NCBI RefSeq assembly: GCF_013376105.1
Contig: NZ_JAAMFM010000004.1
Coordinates: 152,368 to 216,367 of the forward strand
DNA: 64,000 bases
Reading direction: 5' to 3'
Origin: Arthrobacter wenxiniae
Lineage (GTDB): Bacteria; Actinomycetota; Actinomycetes; Actinomycetales; Micrococcaceae
The notes beneath the pieces are model-generated. The model worked only from the letters and a program-made list of their open reading frames with translations. It had not been told where the DNA came from and made no database searches. Numbering within the stretch: position 1 is the stretch's first letter; every line of letters begins with the position of its first letter. Shown here piece after piece: positions 51,881 through 61,500 of the stretch. Made by a program: the position numbers and the translations under genes.

Positions 51881-53302
51881 ATGGCTACAAAACTCATTAC
51901 CGGCGGCACGGTGGTCAGTGCCACCGGCCGCGGCAAGGCGGACGTCCTGATCGACGGTGAGACAATCGTTGCGGTTCTGGAAAGTGGTTCCGAGCTGCTC
52001 GGCACCGATCTGAAGAATTCAGTCGGTCAGGTCATCGATGCCACCGGGAAGTATGTTATTCCCGGTGGCATCGATGCCCATACACATATGCAGATGCCCT
52101 TTGGCGGCACCGAAGCCAGCGACACTTTTGAGACTGGCACCCGGGCCGCCGCGTGGGGAGGTACGACGACGATCGTCGACTTCGCAATCCAGCGCCAAGG
52201 CGAGCGTGTGATGGACGGCTTGAACGCCTGGCATGAGAAGGCATCCGGCGAGTGCGCCGTCGACTATGGCTTCCACCAGATTGTTGGGGGCGTCAACAAG
52301 GATTCGCTTCAGGCTATGCGGTCGCTGATGGATGAAGGCGTCTCGAGCTACAAGCTCTTCATGGCCTATCCCGGGGTCTTCTACAGTGACGATGCACAGA
52401 TATTGAAGGCTATGCGGGTGGGGGCCGACACCGGCATGATGACCATGATGCATGCGGAGAACGGTCCCGCGATCGACGCCATGGTCGAGGAGCTGCTGGC
52501 CCAAGGCAAGACGACACCGTACTACCACGGGGTGGCACGGGCATGGCAGATGGAAGAGGAAGCCACGCACCGGGCCATCATGCTGGCCAACCTAACTGGT
52601 GCGCCCCTTTATGTGGTGCATGTTTCGGCCAAACAGGCCGTTGAGCAGGTGGCTGCTGCCCGGGACAATGGACAGAACGTTTTTGCGGAAACGTGTCCCC
52701 AGTACCTGTACCTCTCGCTGGAGGACCAGCTGGGCGCAGAAAGCTTCGAAGGCGCCAAATGGGTCTGCTCCACACCTTTGCGCTCCAAGCACGAACATCA
52801 CCAGGACCATATGTGGCAGTCGCTGCGCACGAACGATGTGCAGATGGTCGCGACGGACCACTGTCCTTTCTGCATGAAGGGCCAGAAAGAGCTCGGTGTC
52901 GGCGACTTCTCCAAGATCCCCAACGGCATCGGCTCGGTGGAACACCGCATGGATCTGATGTACCAGGGAGTGGTCAACGGCAAAATTTCACTGGAGCGTT
53001 GGGTGGAAATTACCAGTACGACGCCGGCGCGGATGTTTGGCATGTACGGCAAGAAGGGCGTCATCGCACCCGGTGCGGATGCCGACGTCGTTATCTACGA
53101 CCCCCGCGGCCACACGTCCATCGGACTGGACAAGACCCATCACATGAATATGGACCACTCGGCCTGGGAAGGATTCGAGATCGACGGCCACGTGGACACC
53201 GTACTATCGCGTGGACGTGTCCTCATCAACGAAAACCAGTACCTCGGCAGCAAGAACCACGGGCAATACATCCGCCGCGCACCCAGCCAGTACCTGATCT
53301 AG
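51881..53302 (+). CDS. hydA: Dihydropyrimidinase / hydantoinase
   Basis: A 473-residue cyclic amidohydrolase that opens dihydrouracil, dihydrothymine or 5-substituted hydantoins. The binuclear metal site starts at His67-x-His69 (GGIDAHTHMQMPFGG), the carboxylated bridging Lys is Lys158 (SSYKLFMAYPG), and further ligands are in YVVHVSAKQAVEQ (His) and MVATDHCPF. The C-terminal end has GADADVVIYDPRG. The ATG follows AAGAGGACAAACACCT, with the ribosome site nine bases away. It works in sequence with the ureidopropionase upstream. No dihydropyrimidine dehydrogenase (PydA/PreA) is in the window, so the source of the reduced ring is open. Confidence 0.94.
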   Translation: MATKLITGGTVVSATGRGKADVLIDGETIVAVLESGSELLGTDLKNSVGQVIDATGKYVIPGGIDAHTHMQMPFGGTEASDTFETGTRAAAWGGTTTIVDFAIQRQGERVMDGLNAWHEKASGECAVDYGFHQIVGGVNKDSLQAMRSLMDEGVSSYKLFMAYPGVFYSDDAQILKAMRVGADTGMMTMMHAENGPAIDAMVEELLAQGKTTPYYHGVARAWQMEEEATHRAIMLANLTGAPLYVVHVSAKQAVEQVAAARDNGQNVFAETCPQYLYLSLEDQLGAESFEGAKWVCSTPLRSKHEHHQDHMWQSLRTNDVQMVATDHCPFCMKGQKELGVGDFSKIPNGIGSVEHRMDLMYQGVVNGKISLERWVEITSTTPARMFGMYGKKGVIAPGADADVVIYDPRGHTSIGLDKTHHMNMDHSAWEGFEIDGHVDTVLSRGRVLINENQYLGSKNHGQYIRRAPSQYLI

Positions 53303-53315
53303 GAGCAACAAAACC

Positions 53316-54332
53316 ATGGAATTCGGAGCTGTTCTCCAGTGCAACCCGCCTGCCGCTCGCACCATCGCCCTGGCCAAAAACGCCGAGGAACACGGGTTCG
53401 ACTATGTCTGGACATTTGACTCGCACCTGCTTTGGCAGGAACCCTACGTGATCTACAGCCAGATCCTCGCCGAAACCCGGCGTATCAAGGTGGGACCGAT
53501 GGTCACCAACCCCGCAACCCGCGATTGGACCGTGACCGCATCCGTCTATGCCACCTTGAACCAGATGTACGGCAACCGGACCGTCTGCGGGATCGGACGC
53601 GGAGACTCCGCTGTCCGGGTCAGCAACGGCGCCCCCACTACCCTCAAGGCGCTGCGCGAATCCATTCACGTGATCCGTGAACTGGCCAACTCCAGGCCTG
53701 TAGAATACAACGGCGCCACACTCCAGTTTCCCTGGAGCCAGGGCTCGGAGTTGGAGATGTGGGTGGCCGCGTATGGTCCACTGGCGCTCAAGCTCACAGG
53801 CGAAGTGGGCGACGGATTCATCCTGCAGCTGGCCGATGTGGACATCGCTGAATGGATGATCAATACCGTGCGCTCTGCCGCGGCGGCTGCGGGCCGGGAT
53901 CCGATGTCCATCAAATTCTGCGTCGCCGCACCGATGTACGTCGGCAACGACTGGGAACATATGCGGGACCAGTGCCGCTGGTTCGGTGGCATGGTGGGAA
54001 ACCATGTGGCCGACATCGTTGCCAAGTACGGGGATGACTCCGCGGTCCCGCAGGCACTGACCGACTACATTGCTGGACGTGAAAGTTACGACTACAACGA
54101 GCACGGACGCGCAGGAAACACCCACACGACCTTCGTTCCGGACGAAATCGTTGATCGTTTCTGCCTGCTCGGCACCTATGAGCAGCACATCGAAAAACTT
54201 GAAAAGCTCAAGGCTCTCGGCGTCACCCAGTTTGCCGGCTACCTGCAGCATGACAACAAAGAGGAAACCCTGCGCGTCTACGGCGAACACATTATTCCGG
54301 CACTGAAGGAGCAAGTGGTGGCGAAGGCATGA
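53316..54332 (+). CDS. Luciferase-like (LLM) oxidoreductase, F420-dependent type
   Basis: A 338-residue TIM-barrel LLM protein. The N-terminus MEFGAVLQCNPPAARTIALA, EHGFDYVWTFDSHLLWQEPY and MVTNPATRDWTVTASVYATL are typical of F420-dependent members that accompany dihydropyrimidinases; GIGRGDSAVRV lies in the cofactor phosphate site. It starts 13 bp after the dihydropyrimidinase stop and ends with ATGA. Fgd and F420 biosynthesis genes follow in the same operon, so F420H2 is the likely cofactor. Reduction of a pyrimidine or other unsaturated ring before hydrolysis is a possible role; an FMN monooxygenase role, as in RutA, cannot be excluded. Confidence 0.82.
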   Translation: MEFGAVLQCNPPAARTIALAKNAEEHGFDYVWTFDSHLLWQEPYVIYSQILAETRRIKVGPMVTNPATRDWTVTASVYATLNQMYGNRTVCGIGRGDSAVRVSNGAPTTLKALRESIHVIRELANSRPVEYNGATLQFPWSQGSELEMWVAAYGPLALKLTGEVGDGFILQLADVDIAEWMINTVRSAAAAAGRDPMSIKFCVAAPMYVGNDWEHMRDQCRWFGGMVGNHVADIVAKYGDDSAVPQALTDYIAGRESYDYNEHGRAGNTHTTFVPDEIVDRFCLLGTYEQHIEKLEKLKALGVTQFAGYLQHDNKEETLRVYGEHIIPALKEQVVAKA

Positions 54333-54376
54333 GCGCCGCACCATGTCCCGTCTTACCAACACTGAGGAGCACCACA

Positions 54377-55624
54377 TTGGATATCCAAGCGTTTCTGACT
54401 GACTTCCGGCACTTGTCAACCATCGGGGCCACCGCCAACAACGGCGTGGACCGCCAGGCCGCCACCGCGGAGGACCAGCAGAGCCGGCACTGGTTCGCAG
54501 CCCGGGCAGAAGGACTGGGCTACCCCGTCAAGGTGGACGGGATCGGAAACATGTTCGCGCTACTTGAATGGACGCCTGGGGCGCCCTTCGTGCTGATCGG
54601 TTCACACTTGGACAGCCAGCCGCTGGCCGGCAGATTTGATGGCGCATACGGTGTGCTGGCAGCATTGCACGCGGCCAAGACCCTGCAGGAGGAAATAGCC
54701 GCCGACCTTTCGGCCGGAGGCGCTGCCCCACAGTTCAATCTTGCCGTGGTGAACTGGTTCAATGAGGAAGGCTCCAGATTCGCGCCGTCGATCATGGGCT
54801 CCTCGGTCTTTGCCGGCCTCATGGACCAGGAGCAGATGCTGGCCGTCAAGGATCATCAGGGCACCACAGTCCGTGAGGCACTGGATTCCATCGGCTTCCT
54901 CGGCGGCGACGAGCGGCCCGAAGTGGCAGGCTACGCCGAAATCCACATCGAACAGGGTCGTATCCTGGAGCGCGGGGGCATTACGCTGGGCGCTGTGGAT
55001 CGCTCCTGGTATACCCAGAAGCTAGACATAGAGGTCCTTGGCGAACAGTCGCACACCGGGGCTACCGCGATGGCAGACCGCCATGATGCCCTGACTGCCG
55101 CTGCCAAGATCATCCTGATGGTGGAAGCGGTCACCCGGGACTACGAAGAGGAAGCGCTGGTCTCTTCGATCGGTCAGATGTTCGTTGAACCCAATTCCCC
55201 GATCGTCGTTGCCCGCAGGGTCCGCCTCGTTGCGGACTTGCGCTCCGACAGTAAGGAGATCGTGCAGGGTGCCAGGTCCACCCTCCTAGAAAAGATTGCG
55301 AACCTGGCAACGGAGCACAACATCCGCATCAACGTAGCCGACTTCGACATTCGTCCTCACCGCCACTACCCGGAGGATGGACTGGTGCTGGCCGAGAAAG
55401 TCGCAGCGGAGTTGGGCATCTCCGTCCGGCGGATCAGGACCATGGCCGGGCATGACTCGACCGCGCTGAACACCATGGCACCCACAGTCATGATGTTCAT
55501 CCCGAGCGTAGACGGCGTCTCCCACTGTGAACGCGAATTCACCGAGGACAAGGACATGGTCGCCGGCCTGCAGGCACTGACGGAAGTGGCCCGCCACATG
55601 ATTCAGGGCGTCCTCGAGGCGTAA
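54377..55624 (+). CDS. M20-family N-carbamoyl-L-amino acid hydrolase / allantoate amidohydrolase
   Basis: A 415-residue metallo-amidohydrolase of the AmaB/HyuC/beta-ureidopropionase branch of M20. Metal ligands are seen in [20 protein letters not shown] (His and Asp), [15 protein letters not shown] (Glu) and YAEIHIEQG (His), with a C-terminal ligand His in [12 protein letters not shown]. It hydrolyses an N-carbamoyl or ureido bond after ring opening. I use TTG at 54377, because GAGGAGCACCACA sits right before it and the domain starts there. An ATG at 54329 that overlaps the LLM stop is the alternative and would add 16 residues. With the nitrilase-type enzyme upstream the operon has two different carbamoyl hydrolases. 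Confidence 0.87.
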   Translation: MDIQAFLTDFRHLSTIGATANNGVDRQAATAEDQQSRHWFAARAEGLGYPVKVDGIGNMFALLEWTPGAPFVLIGSHLDSQPLAGRFDGAYGVLAALHAAKTLQEEIAADLSAGGAAPQFNLAVVNWFNEEGSRFAPSIMGSSVFAGLMDQEQMLAVKDHQGTTVREALDSIGFLGGDERPEVAGYAEIHIEQGRILERGGITLGAVDRSWYTQKLDIEVLGEQSHTGATAMADRHDALTAAAKIILMVEAVTRDYEEEALVSSIGQMFVEPNSPIVVARRVRLVADLRSDSKEIVQGARSTLLEKIANLATEHNIRINVADFDIRPHRHYPEDGLVLAEKVAAELGISVRRIRTMAGHDSTALNTMAPTVMMFIPSVDGVSHCEREFTEDKDMVAGLQALTEVARHMIQGVLEA

Positions 55625-55685
55625 CCCGGCTGGTCCTGGGACCGCCGAACAACACCATGGTCACCATTTCATCGAGGAGCACTGC

Positions 55686-56696
55686 GTGGCAGCAACACTG
55701 AAATTGGGTTACAAAGCGTCTGCCGAGCAATTCGGACCACGGGAACTCGTGGAACTTGCCGTACATGCGGAAAACAGTGGCATGGACTCTGCCACCGTCA
55801 GCGACCACTTCCAACCCTGGCGGCATGTGGGCGGACACGCTCCCTTCGCCCTGGCCTGGATGGCGGCCGTCGGCGAACGGACCAGCAGGCTCCAACTAGG
55901 CACTTCCGTGCTCACCCCGACGTACCGTTACAACCCGGCCGTTGTGGCCCAGGCCTTCGCGACGATGGCCTGCCTGTACCCGGGACGCATCATGCTCGGC
56001 GTCGGAACGGGTGAGGCGCTCAATGAGATCGCCGCTGGCCACCTGGGAGAATGGCCCGAGTTCAAAGAGCGTTTCGCGCGGCTGCGCGAAGCACTTTCCC
56101 TGATGCGGAAGCTGTGGGGCGGCGACCGGGTCGACTTCGACGGCGAGTACTACCGGGCGAAGGCCGCTTCCATCTACGACGTTCCCGACGCCGGAGTGCC
56201 CGTCTACATTGCGGCTGGAGGTCCGGTGGTGGCGCGGTATGCCGGCAGTGCGGGGGACGGATTCATTTGCACCTCCGGCAAGGGAATGCAGCTGTACACC
56301 GAGAAGCTGCTGCCGGCCGTCGCGGAGGGAGCGGACAAGGCCGGCCGCAAATATGGCGACCTCGACCGCATGATCGAGATCAAGCTCTCCTACGATCCAG
56401 ACGGTGAAGCAGCCCTTGAAAACACCCGGTTCTGGGCACCCTTGTCGCTGACCCCGGAACAGAAACACTCCGTCGGGGATTCAATGGAAATGGAGGCAGC
56501 CGCCGACAAGCTGCCGATCGAGCAGATCGCCAAACGCTGGATAGTGACCGCGGACCCCGATGAGGCCGTCGAAATGATCAAGCCCTACGTCGATGCCGGC
56601 TTCACTCACTTGGTGCTTCACGCCCCTGGCCACGACCAGCGAAGGTTCCTTGATCTCTTCGCAGCCGACCTCGAGCCACGCCTAAGGGAGCTCTAG
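55686..56696 (+). CDS. fgd: F420-dependent glucose-6-phosphate dehydrogenase
   Basis: A 336-residue LLM protein that oxidises glucose 6-phosphate and reduces F420 to F420H2. The sequence tracks mycobacterial Fgd1 along its full length: [40 protein letters not shown] with His41 (catalytic His40 in Fgd1), [12 protein letters not shown] with Glu110 (Glu109), [20 protein letters not shown] and [20 protein letters not shown]. The GTG start has GAGGAG seven bases upstream. Placed between the catabolic genes and the F420 biosynthesis genes, it is the obvious source of F420H2 for the LLM enzyme at 53316. Its presence in an operon outside the mycobacterial group is notable. Confidence 0.93.
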   Translation: MAATLKLGYKASAEQFGPRELVELAVHAENSGMDSATVSDHFQPWRHVGGHAPFALAWMAAVGERTSRLQLGTSVLTPTYRYNPAVVAQAFATMACLYPGRIMLGVGTGEALNEIAAGHLGEWPEFKERFARLREALSLMRKLWGGDRVDFDGEYYRAKAASIYDVPDAGVPVYIAAGGPVVARYAGSAGDGFICTSGKGMQLYTEKLLPAVAEGADKAGRKYGDLDRMIEIKLSYDPDGEAALENTRFWAPLSLTPEQKHSVGDSMEMEAAADKLPIEQIAKRWIVTADPDEAVEMIKPYVDAGFTHLVLHAPGHDQRRFLDLFAADLEPRLREL

Positions 56697-56738
56697 CATG
56701 ACCAACATGCGACGCACCCCCTTGGGAGGACAGCCGAA

Positions 56739-57761
56739 ATGGTGAACATAGTTGTGCTCACGGGCGGCGTCGGCGGTGCCAAATTCCTGCTTGGCGTGAA
56801 ATCCGCGCTCGGGTGGTCGCCGTTCGGTGACCGGCCGGCGTCGGCCCGGGACCATGTGGCGGCGGTCGTGAACACGGCCGATGACATCCGCCTGAACGGA
56901 CTGCAGATCTGTCCGGACCTGGATTCCTGCATGTATACGCTCTCGGGCGCCTCCGATCTCGCCCGTGGATGGGGGCAGTCCGACGAGACGTGGGTGGTTT
57001 CGACCGAACTCGCAGCCTATGGCGCGGACGCGCCCTGGTTCTCCCTTGGCGACAAGGACATAGCCACCCATATTGTGCGGACCCGGATGCTGGCCGAGGG
57101 AGCACCCTTGTCGGAGGTTACCGCTGCACTTACTGAACGTCGCCGCACAGGTGTGCAGTTGCTGCCCATGACGGACGGGCGAGTCGCAACAGTCGTCGAC
57201 GTCGACGAACCGGCCCTGGCGATCGGCACCGCACCCGCTCGAATTTCACTTCACTTCCAGGAATGGTGGGTCCGCTACCGGGCAACGCTTCCCCCACATA
57301 GGATCAGGGTCGACGGCGCCGAGGATTCCCGGCCAGCCCCTGAAGTTCTCGAAGCCATCGAAGCGGCCGATCTGATCCTGATTGCCCCGTCCAATCCAGT
57401 TGTTTCGATCGGTACGATCCTCAGCGTTCCGGGCATCCGGAGCGCGCTCCAAGCCGCCTCGGCCCCCATCATCGGAGTGTCGCCCATCATCGGGGGCGCG
57501 CCGCTGAGGGGATACGCGGATGTCTGCTTGGCTGCCATCAACGTGGCGTGTTCCGCAGAGGGAGTCGGAAGGCTCTATGGCGCCCGTGCCGAGGGCGGTA
57601 TTTTGGACGGGTATCTGGTGGCACCTGGGGAGACGTTCAAGCTGCCGGGTGTACGCGTTGTCGAAGCACCGCTGCTGATGACAGACCCAGCTGCCACGGC
57701 GGAGATGGTCCGGCAGTGCATAGAGCTTGGTGCATTGATGGACCCAAGGGCTGGGAAGTAG
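56739..57761 (+). CDS. cofD: 2-Phospho-L-lactate (phosphoenolpyruvyl) transferase CofD / FbiA
   Basis: A 340-residue transferase that joins the guanylyl-activated lactate or phosphoenolpyruvate group to FO to give (dehydro)F420-0. The GTP/GDP fold begins VVLTGGVGGAKFLLGVKSAL. VNTADDIRLNGLQICPDLDS and ERRRTGVQLLPMTDGRVATV follow, with APSNPVVSIGTILSVPGIRS and GVSPIIGGAPLRGYAD near the C-terminus. The ATG has GGAGGA nine bases before it. CofE begins two bases after its stop. It is the first of three consecutive F420 genes and is complete. Confidence 0.94.
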   Translation: MVNIVVLTGGVGGAKFLLGVKSALGWSPFGDRPASARDHVAAVVNTADDIRLNGLQICPDLDSCMYTLSGASDLARGWGQSDETWVVSTELAAYGADAPWFSLGDKDIATHIVRTRMLAEGAPLSEVTAALTERRRTGVQLLPMTDGRVATVVDVDEPALAIGTAPARISLHFQEWWVRYRATLPPHRIRVDGAEDSRPAPEVLEAIEAADLILIAPSNPVVSIGTILSVPGIRSALQAASAPIIGVSPIIGGAPLRGYADVCLAAINVACSAEGVGRLYGARAEGGILDGYLVAPGETFKLPGVRVVEAPLLMTDPAATAEMVRQCIELGALMDPRAGK

Positions 57762-57763
57762 TC

Positions 57764-58516
57764 ATGCTCACAATATTCGCACTGAAGGGAATCCCTGAGA
57801 TTCTTCAGGGAGACGACCTCGCAGCCATTATCGGGGATGCGGTCGGTTCGCTCCTGGACGGCGACATCATCACTGTCACGAGCAAGATTATTTCCAAAGC
57901 CGAGGGGCGCATCGTCCTCGCGGCACACCGCGAGGAGGCGATCACCCAAGAGACAGTGCGGATCGTTGCCACCAAGAAGCACCCCGGAGGGGTTACCCGC
58001 ATTGTTGAAAACCGCCTTGGAATTGTCGGCGCAGCGGCGGGCGTGGACGCATCAAACACGCCCGACGGCACAGTACTGCTTCTCCCGGTGGACCCTGACG
58101 GATCGGCCGAACGGTTACGCGCGGCATTGCAGCGGCGCTTCGGCGTGCGCCTTGGCGTCATTGTCACGGACACCCTGGGCAGGGCGTGGCGCGAGGGGCA
58201 GACTGATGTCGCCATCGGCGGAAGCGGTGTTCTGTTGATCGAAGACCTGCGTGGCACACAGGACAGCCAAGGCCGGACCCTCGACGTGACCGCTCCCGCC
58301 GTCGGGGACGAAATTGCTTCTGCGGCCGAACTGGTGAAGGGAAAGAGCAACGGCCTTCCTGTCGCCGTCGTGCGCGGCCTCTCGCATCTTTTGGATCCGG
58401 ATGCTGCTGGCGGGCGGGTCCTGATCCGCTCGGCGGAGGCGGACATGTTTCGGATGGGCGCCAACGAGGCTTGGGCACAGGGATTTGAGGAAGGACGCGC
58501 ACATGCTGAACAGTAG
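57764..58516 (+). CDS. cofE: F420-0:L-glutamate ligase CofE (FbiB N-terminal domain only)
   Basis: A 250-residue GTP-dependent ligase that adds the glutamate tail to F420-0. Marks are ALKGIPEILQGDDLAAII, DIITVTSKIISKAEGRIV, VTDTLGRAWREGQTDVAIG and the C-terminal NGLPVAVVRGLSHLL. In mycobacteria the homologue FbiB carries a second, C-terminal FMN reductase domain that reduces dehydro-F420-0; that domain is absent here and the protein stops at the normal end of CofE. A separate reductase would be needed if the PEP route is used. The last 14 bases overlap the start of the CofC-FbiC fusion gene. Confidence 0.94.
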   Translation: MLTIFALKGIPEILQGDDLAAIIGDAVGSLLDGDIITVTSKIISKAEGRIVLAAHREEAITQETVRIVATKKHPGGVTRIVENRLGIVGAAAGVDASNTPDGTVLLLPVDPDGSAERLRAALQRRFGVRLGVIVTDTLGRAWREGQTDVAIGGSGVLLIEDLRGTQDSQGRTLDVTAPAVGDEIASAAELVKGKSNGLPVAVVRGLSHLLDPDAAGGRVLIRSAEADMFRMGANEAWAQGFEEGRAHAEQ

Positions 58517-61500
58517 GCGTCGTTTCGACGGCGGCCAGCGCCTCGCGAATGACGCGACCGCCTGGACCGTCGTCGTTCCCGTCAAAGGAACAGCTGACGC
58601 CAAATCGCGCCTGGACGCTTCGCCTGAACTGGCTACAGCCATTGCCCTGGACACCGTCAGTGCGGCACTGGCCGTCACCCGGGTCATCGTGGTCACCAGT
58701 CCGCAGGCCATGCCGATGTTCTCGAAGCTCGGCGCCGAGGTCATGCTGGATCTTGGTGGCGGGCTCAACCAGGCAATCGAAGAGGGGGTAGCTGCTGCCG
58801 GTGACAGTCCAGTAGCGGTGCTGTTGGGCGATCTTCCCAGCCTCGCGGGACCGGAGTTGGCAGCGGCGCTCAATCAGGCCGGCTCCTATCCACGCGCCAT
58901 GGTTCCGGATGCCGACGGAGTTGGAACGGTTCTCATCACAGCTCAAAGGGGTTCGACCCATGAACCAGCTTTTGGCGGCCAGTCACGCCAAGCACATCTT
59001 GACGCCGGTTATGTCGAACTGTCGATCCCGCCGTCGTCCGGTCTCCGGCGCGACGTCGACACCGCAGAGCAGCTGAACCAGCTTGCCGCTTCTCTCCGCC
59101 TGGGGGAACGCACCGCCGCGGCGTCAGCGAATCCGCGTTCCACGTCCCTACCTCCCCTCGCCCACACAAAGGTGGTCATGAACGAGACTATGAATCCATC
59201 CCGCCGTTTGATCTCCGACGCCGTTTCCCGGGCGGAAGTGACCGGCATGACCGACGTAAGCGATGCGGAGATCCTGTTCTCCGCACGTGGCGACGAGCTC
59301 GAACGTCTCCTCGTTCTCGCATCCGGACTTAGAGACGAGGGACTGGCACACTCCGGCAGGCCCGGGGTCATCACCTATTCGAAGAAGGTGTTCGTCCCGA
59401 TCACCAAGCTGTGCCGGGATCGCTGCCACTACTGCGTTTTCGTGGAGACTCCTTCGAAACTCGCAGCCAAGGGTGAGCCGATGTTCATGTCCCCGGAGGA
59501 GATCCTCAATGTTGCCCGGACAGGCGCTGAACTCGGATGCAAAGAAGCCTTGTTCACACTGGGAGACCGGCCCGAGGACAGATGGCCGGCAGCGCGCGAG
59601 TGGCTTGCCCGGCACGGCTACGCATCCACGCTCGAGTACATCCGGGCCATGGCCATTCGGGTTCTTGAAGAGACAGGCCTTCTGCCCCACCTCAACCCCG
59701 GGGTCTTGTCTTGGGCTGAACTCCAGCGCCTCCGGCCGGTAGCACCATCAATGGGCATGATGCTGGAGACCACCTCGGTGCGACTCTGGGCCGAAAAAGG
59801 CAGGGCCCACTACGGATCTCCCGACAAGGACCCTGCATTGCGGCTCAGGGTGCTCGACGATGCCGGGCGCTCCCGTATTCCGTTCACCACCGGCGTTCTC
59901 CTGGGCATTGGGGAAAACAACGCCGACCGTGCTGAGTCCCTGTTTGCGATCCGTGCCGTCCATGAACGCCACGGACATATCCAGGAAACGATCGTCCAGA
60001 ACTTCCGTGCCAAGCAGCAAACAGCTATGCAGAACGAGTCCGATCTCGGGCTGCTGGAGTACGTGGCGGCCGTTGCGGTTACGCGGCTCGTCATGGGACC
60101 TGAAGCCAGCGTGCAGGCGCCGCCAAACCTCACCGATAAAACCGAGCTCGCGCTATTGGTCCGGGCGGGCATCGACGATTGGGGTGGGGTCAGCCCCCTC
60201 ACGGCCGATCACGTCAATCCAGAACGCCCATGGCCGTACATTGACGATCTGGCCCGGCTCACCCTCGAGGCCGGCTATGAGCTCAGGGAGCGGCTTACTG
60301 TGCATCCGCAATACATCGCCGACGAAGGCACCTGGATCGACGAACGCATACAGCCCCATGTGAAGGCGCTGGCACACCCGTCATCAAGTCTCGCGATCGA
60401 GCAGGCGCCTGCATTGGGGAAACCGTGGTCGAAGGCGGCACAGCGGCCGTCAGCTCCTCCGCTCAAGGGCGACATCGCGTCGATTCTCCTCCGGGCGTCC
60501 CGAAACCCGTCCGGATTGGCCGACAGCGAGTACATTCGGCTCCTGGAAACCGACCAAATCGAGCTGGACGCACTGTGCGTGTTTGCGGACGAAGTACGGC
60601 ACGACGCCGTCGGCAACGACATCACCTACGTGGTGAACCGGAACATCGACGCGGCCCTCTTCAATCCCCACCACGCCGGGCCGGCGGGAACCTCAGGGCC
60701 CACACTCTCGCTCCCAATGCTCAGGAGCCTGGTCGATGAAGCCCGTACCCTGGGCGCAAGCGAGGTATGTGTCCAGGGCGGAATGCCTGCCGAGGTGCTC
60801 GCCACCGGATATTTTGAGCTTGTGGGGGCCATCCGGGCTCAGCAGCCGGACCTCCATATCCACGCTTACCGCCCGGCGGAAATCCTCGACGGCGCGTCCC
60901 GTCTGGGCATATCGGTGCAGGAGTTTCTCCAAGCTCTGAAGGAACGGGGACTGGACTCCATCCCCGGCACGGGCGCGAGGATCCTCGATGACCGCATCCG
61001 CGGGGAGCTGAGCGGCCAGACCGACCCGCCAGTGTCCGATTGGGTGGAGGTGATCAAGACCGCCCACAGCGTCGGCCTGAAATCTACGGCAACCATGGTG
61101 TTCGGCCACATTGAATCCCCTGCCGAGCAGGTGGCGCACCTTCGCACGCTCATCTCGATCCAGGACACCAGCGGCGGCTTCACCGAGTTCATCCCCATGC
61201 CCATCCTCCCCGCGGACGTGCCGGCATCGCTGGCGGGTGTCTCCCGCCCCGGGCCGGATCTTCGCGAAATTCGGGCGGTCCACGCCGTCGCCAGGCTCAT
61301 GCTGAACGGTCGTCTCGACAATGTGCAGACGGCGTGGACGAAACTTGGGCTGGCAACGAGCCAGACCGTGCTGCGGGGAGGCGCGAACGACTTCGGTGGA
61401 CTGCTGCTGGACGGCACGGTGTGGCCCGAAGCAGGACCCGAAGCCAACCGAACACTCTCGGTCGCCGACGTCGAACAGATCGCCGCCGAGATGGGCCGGA

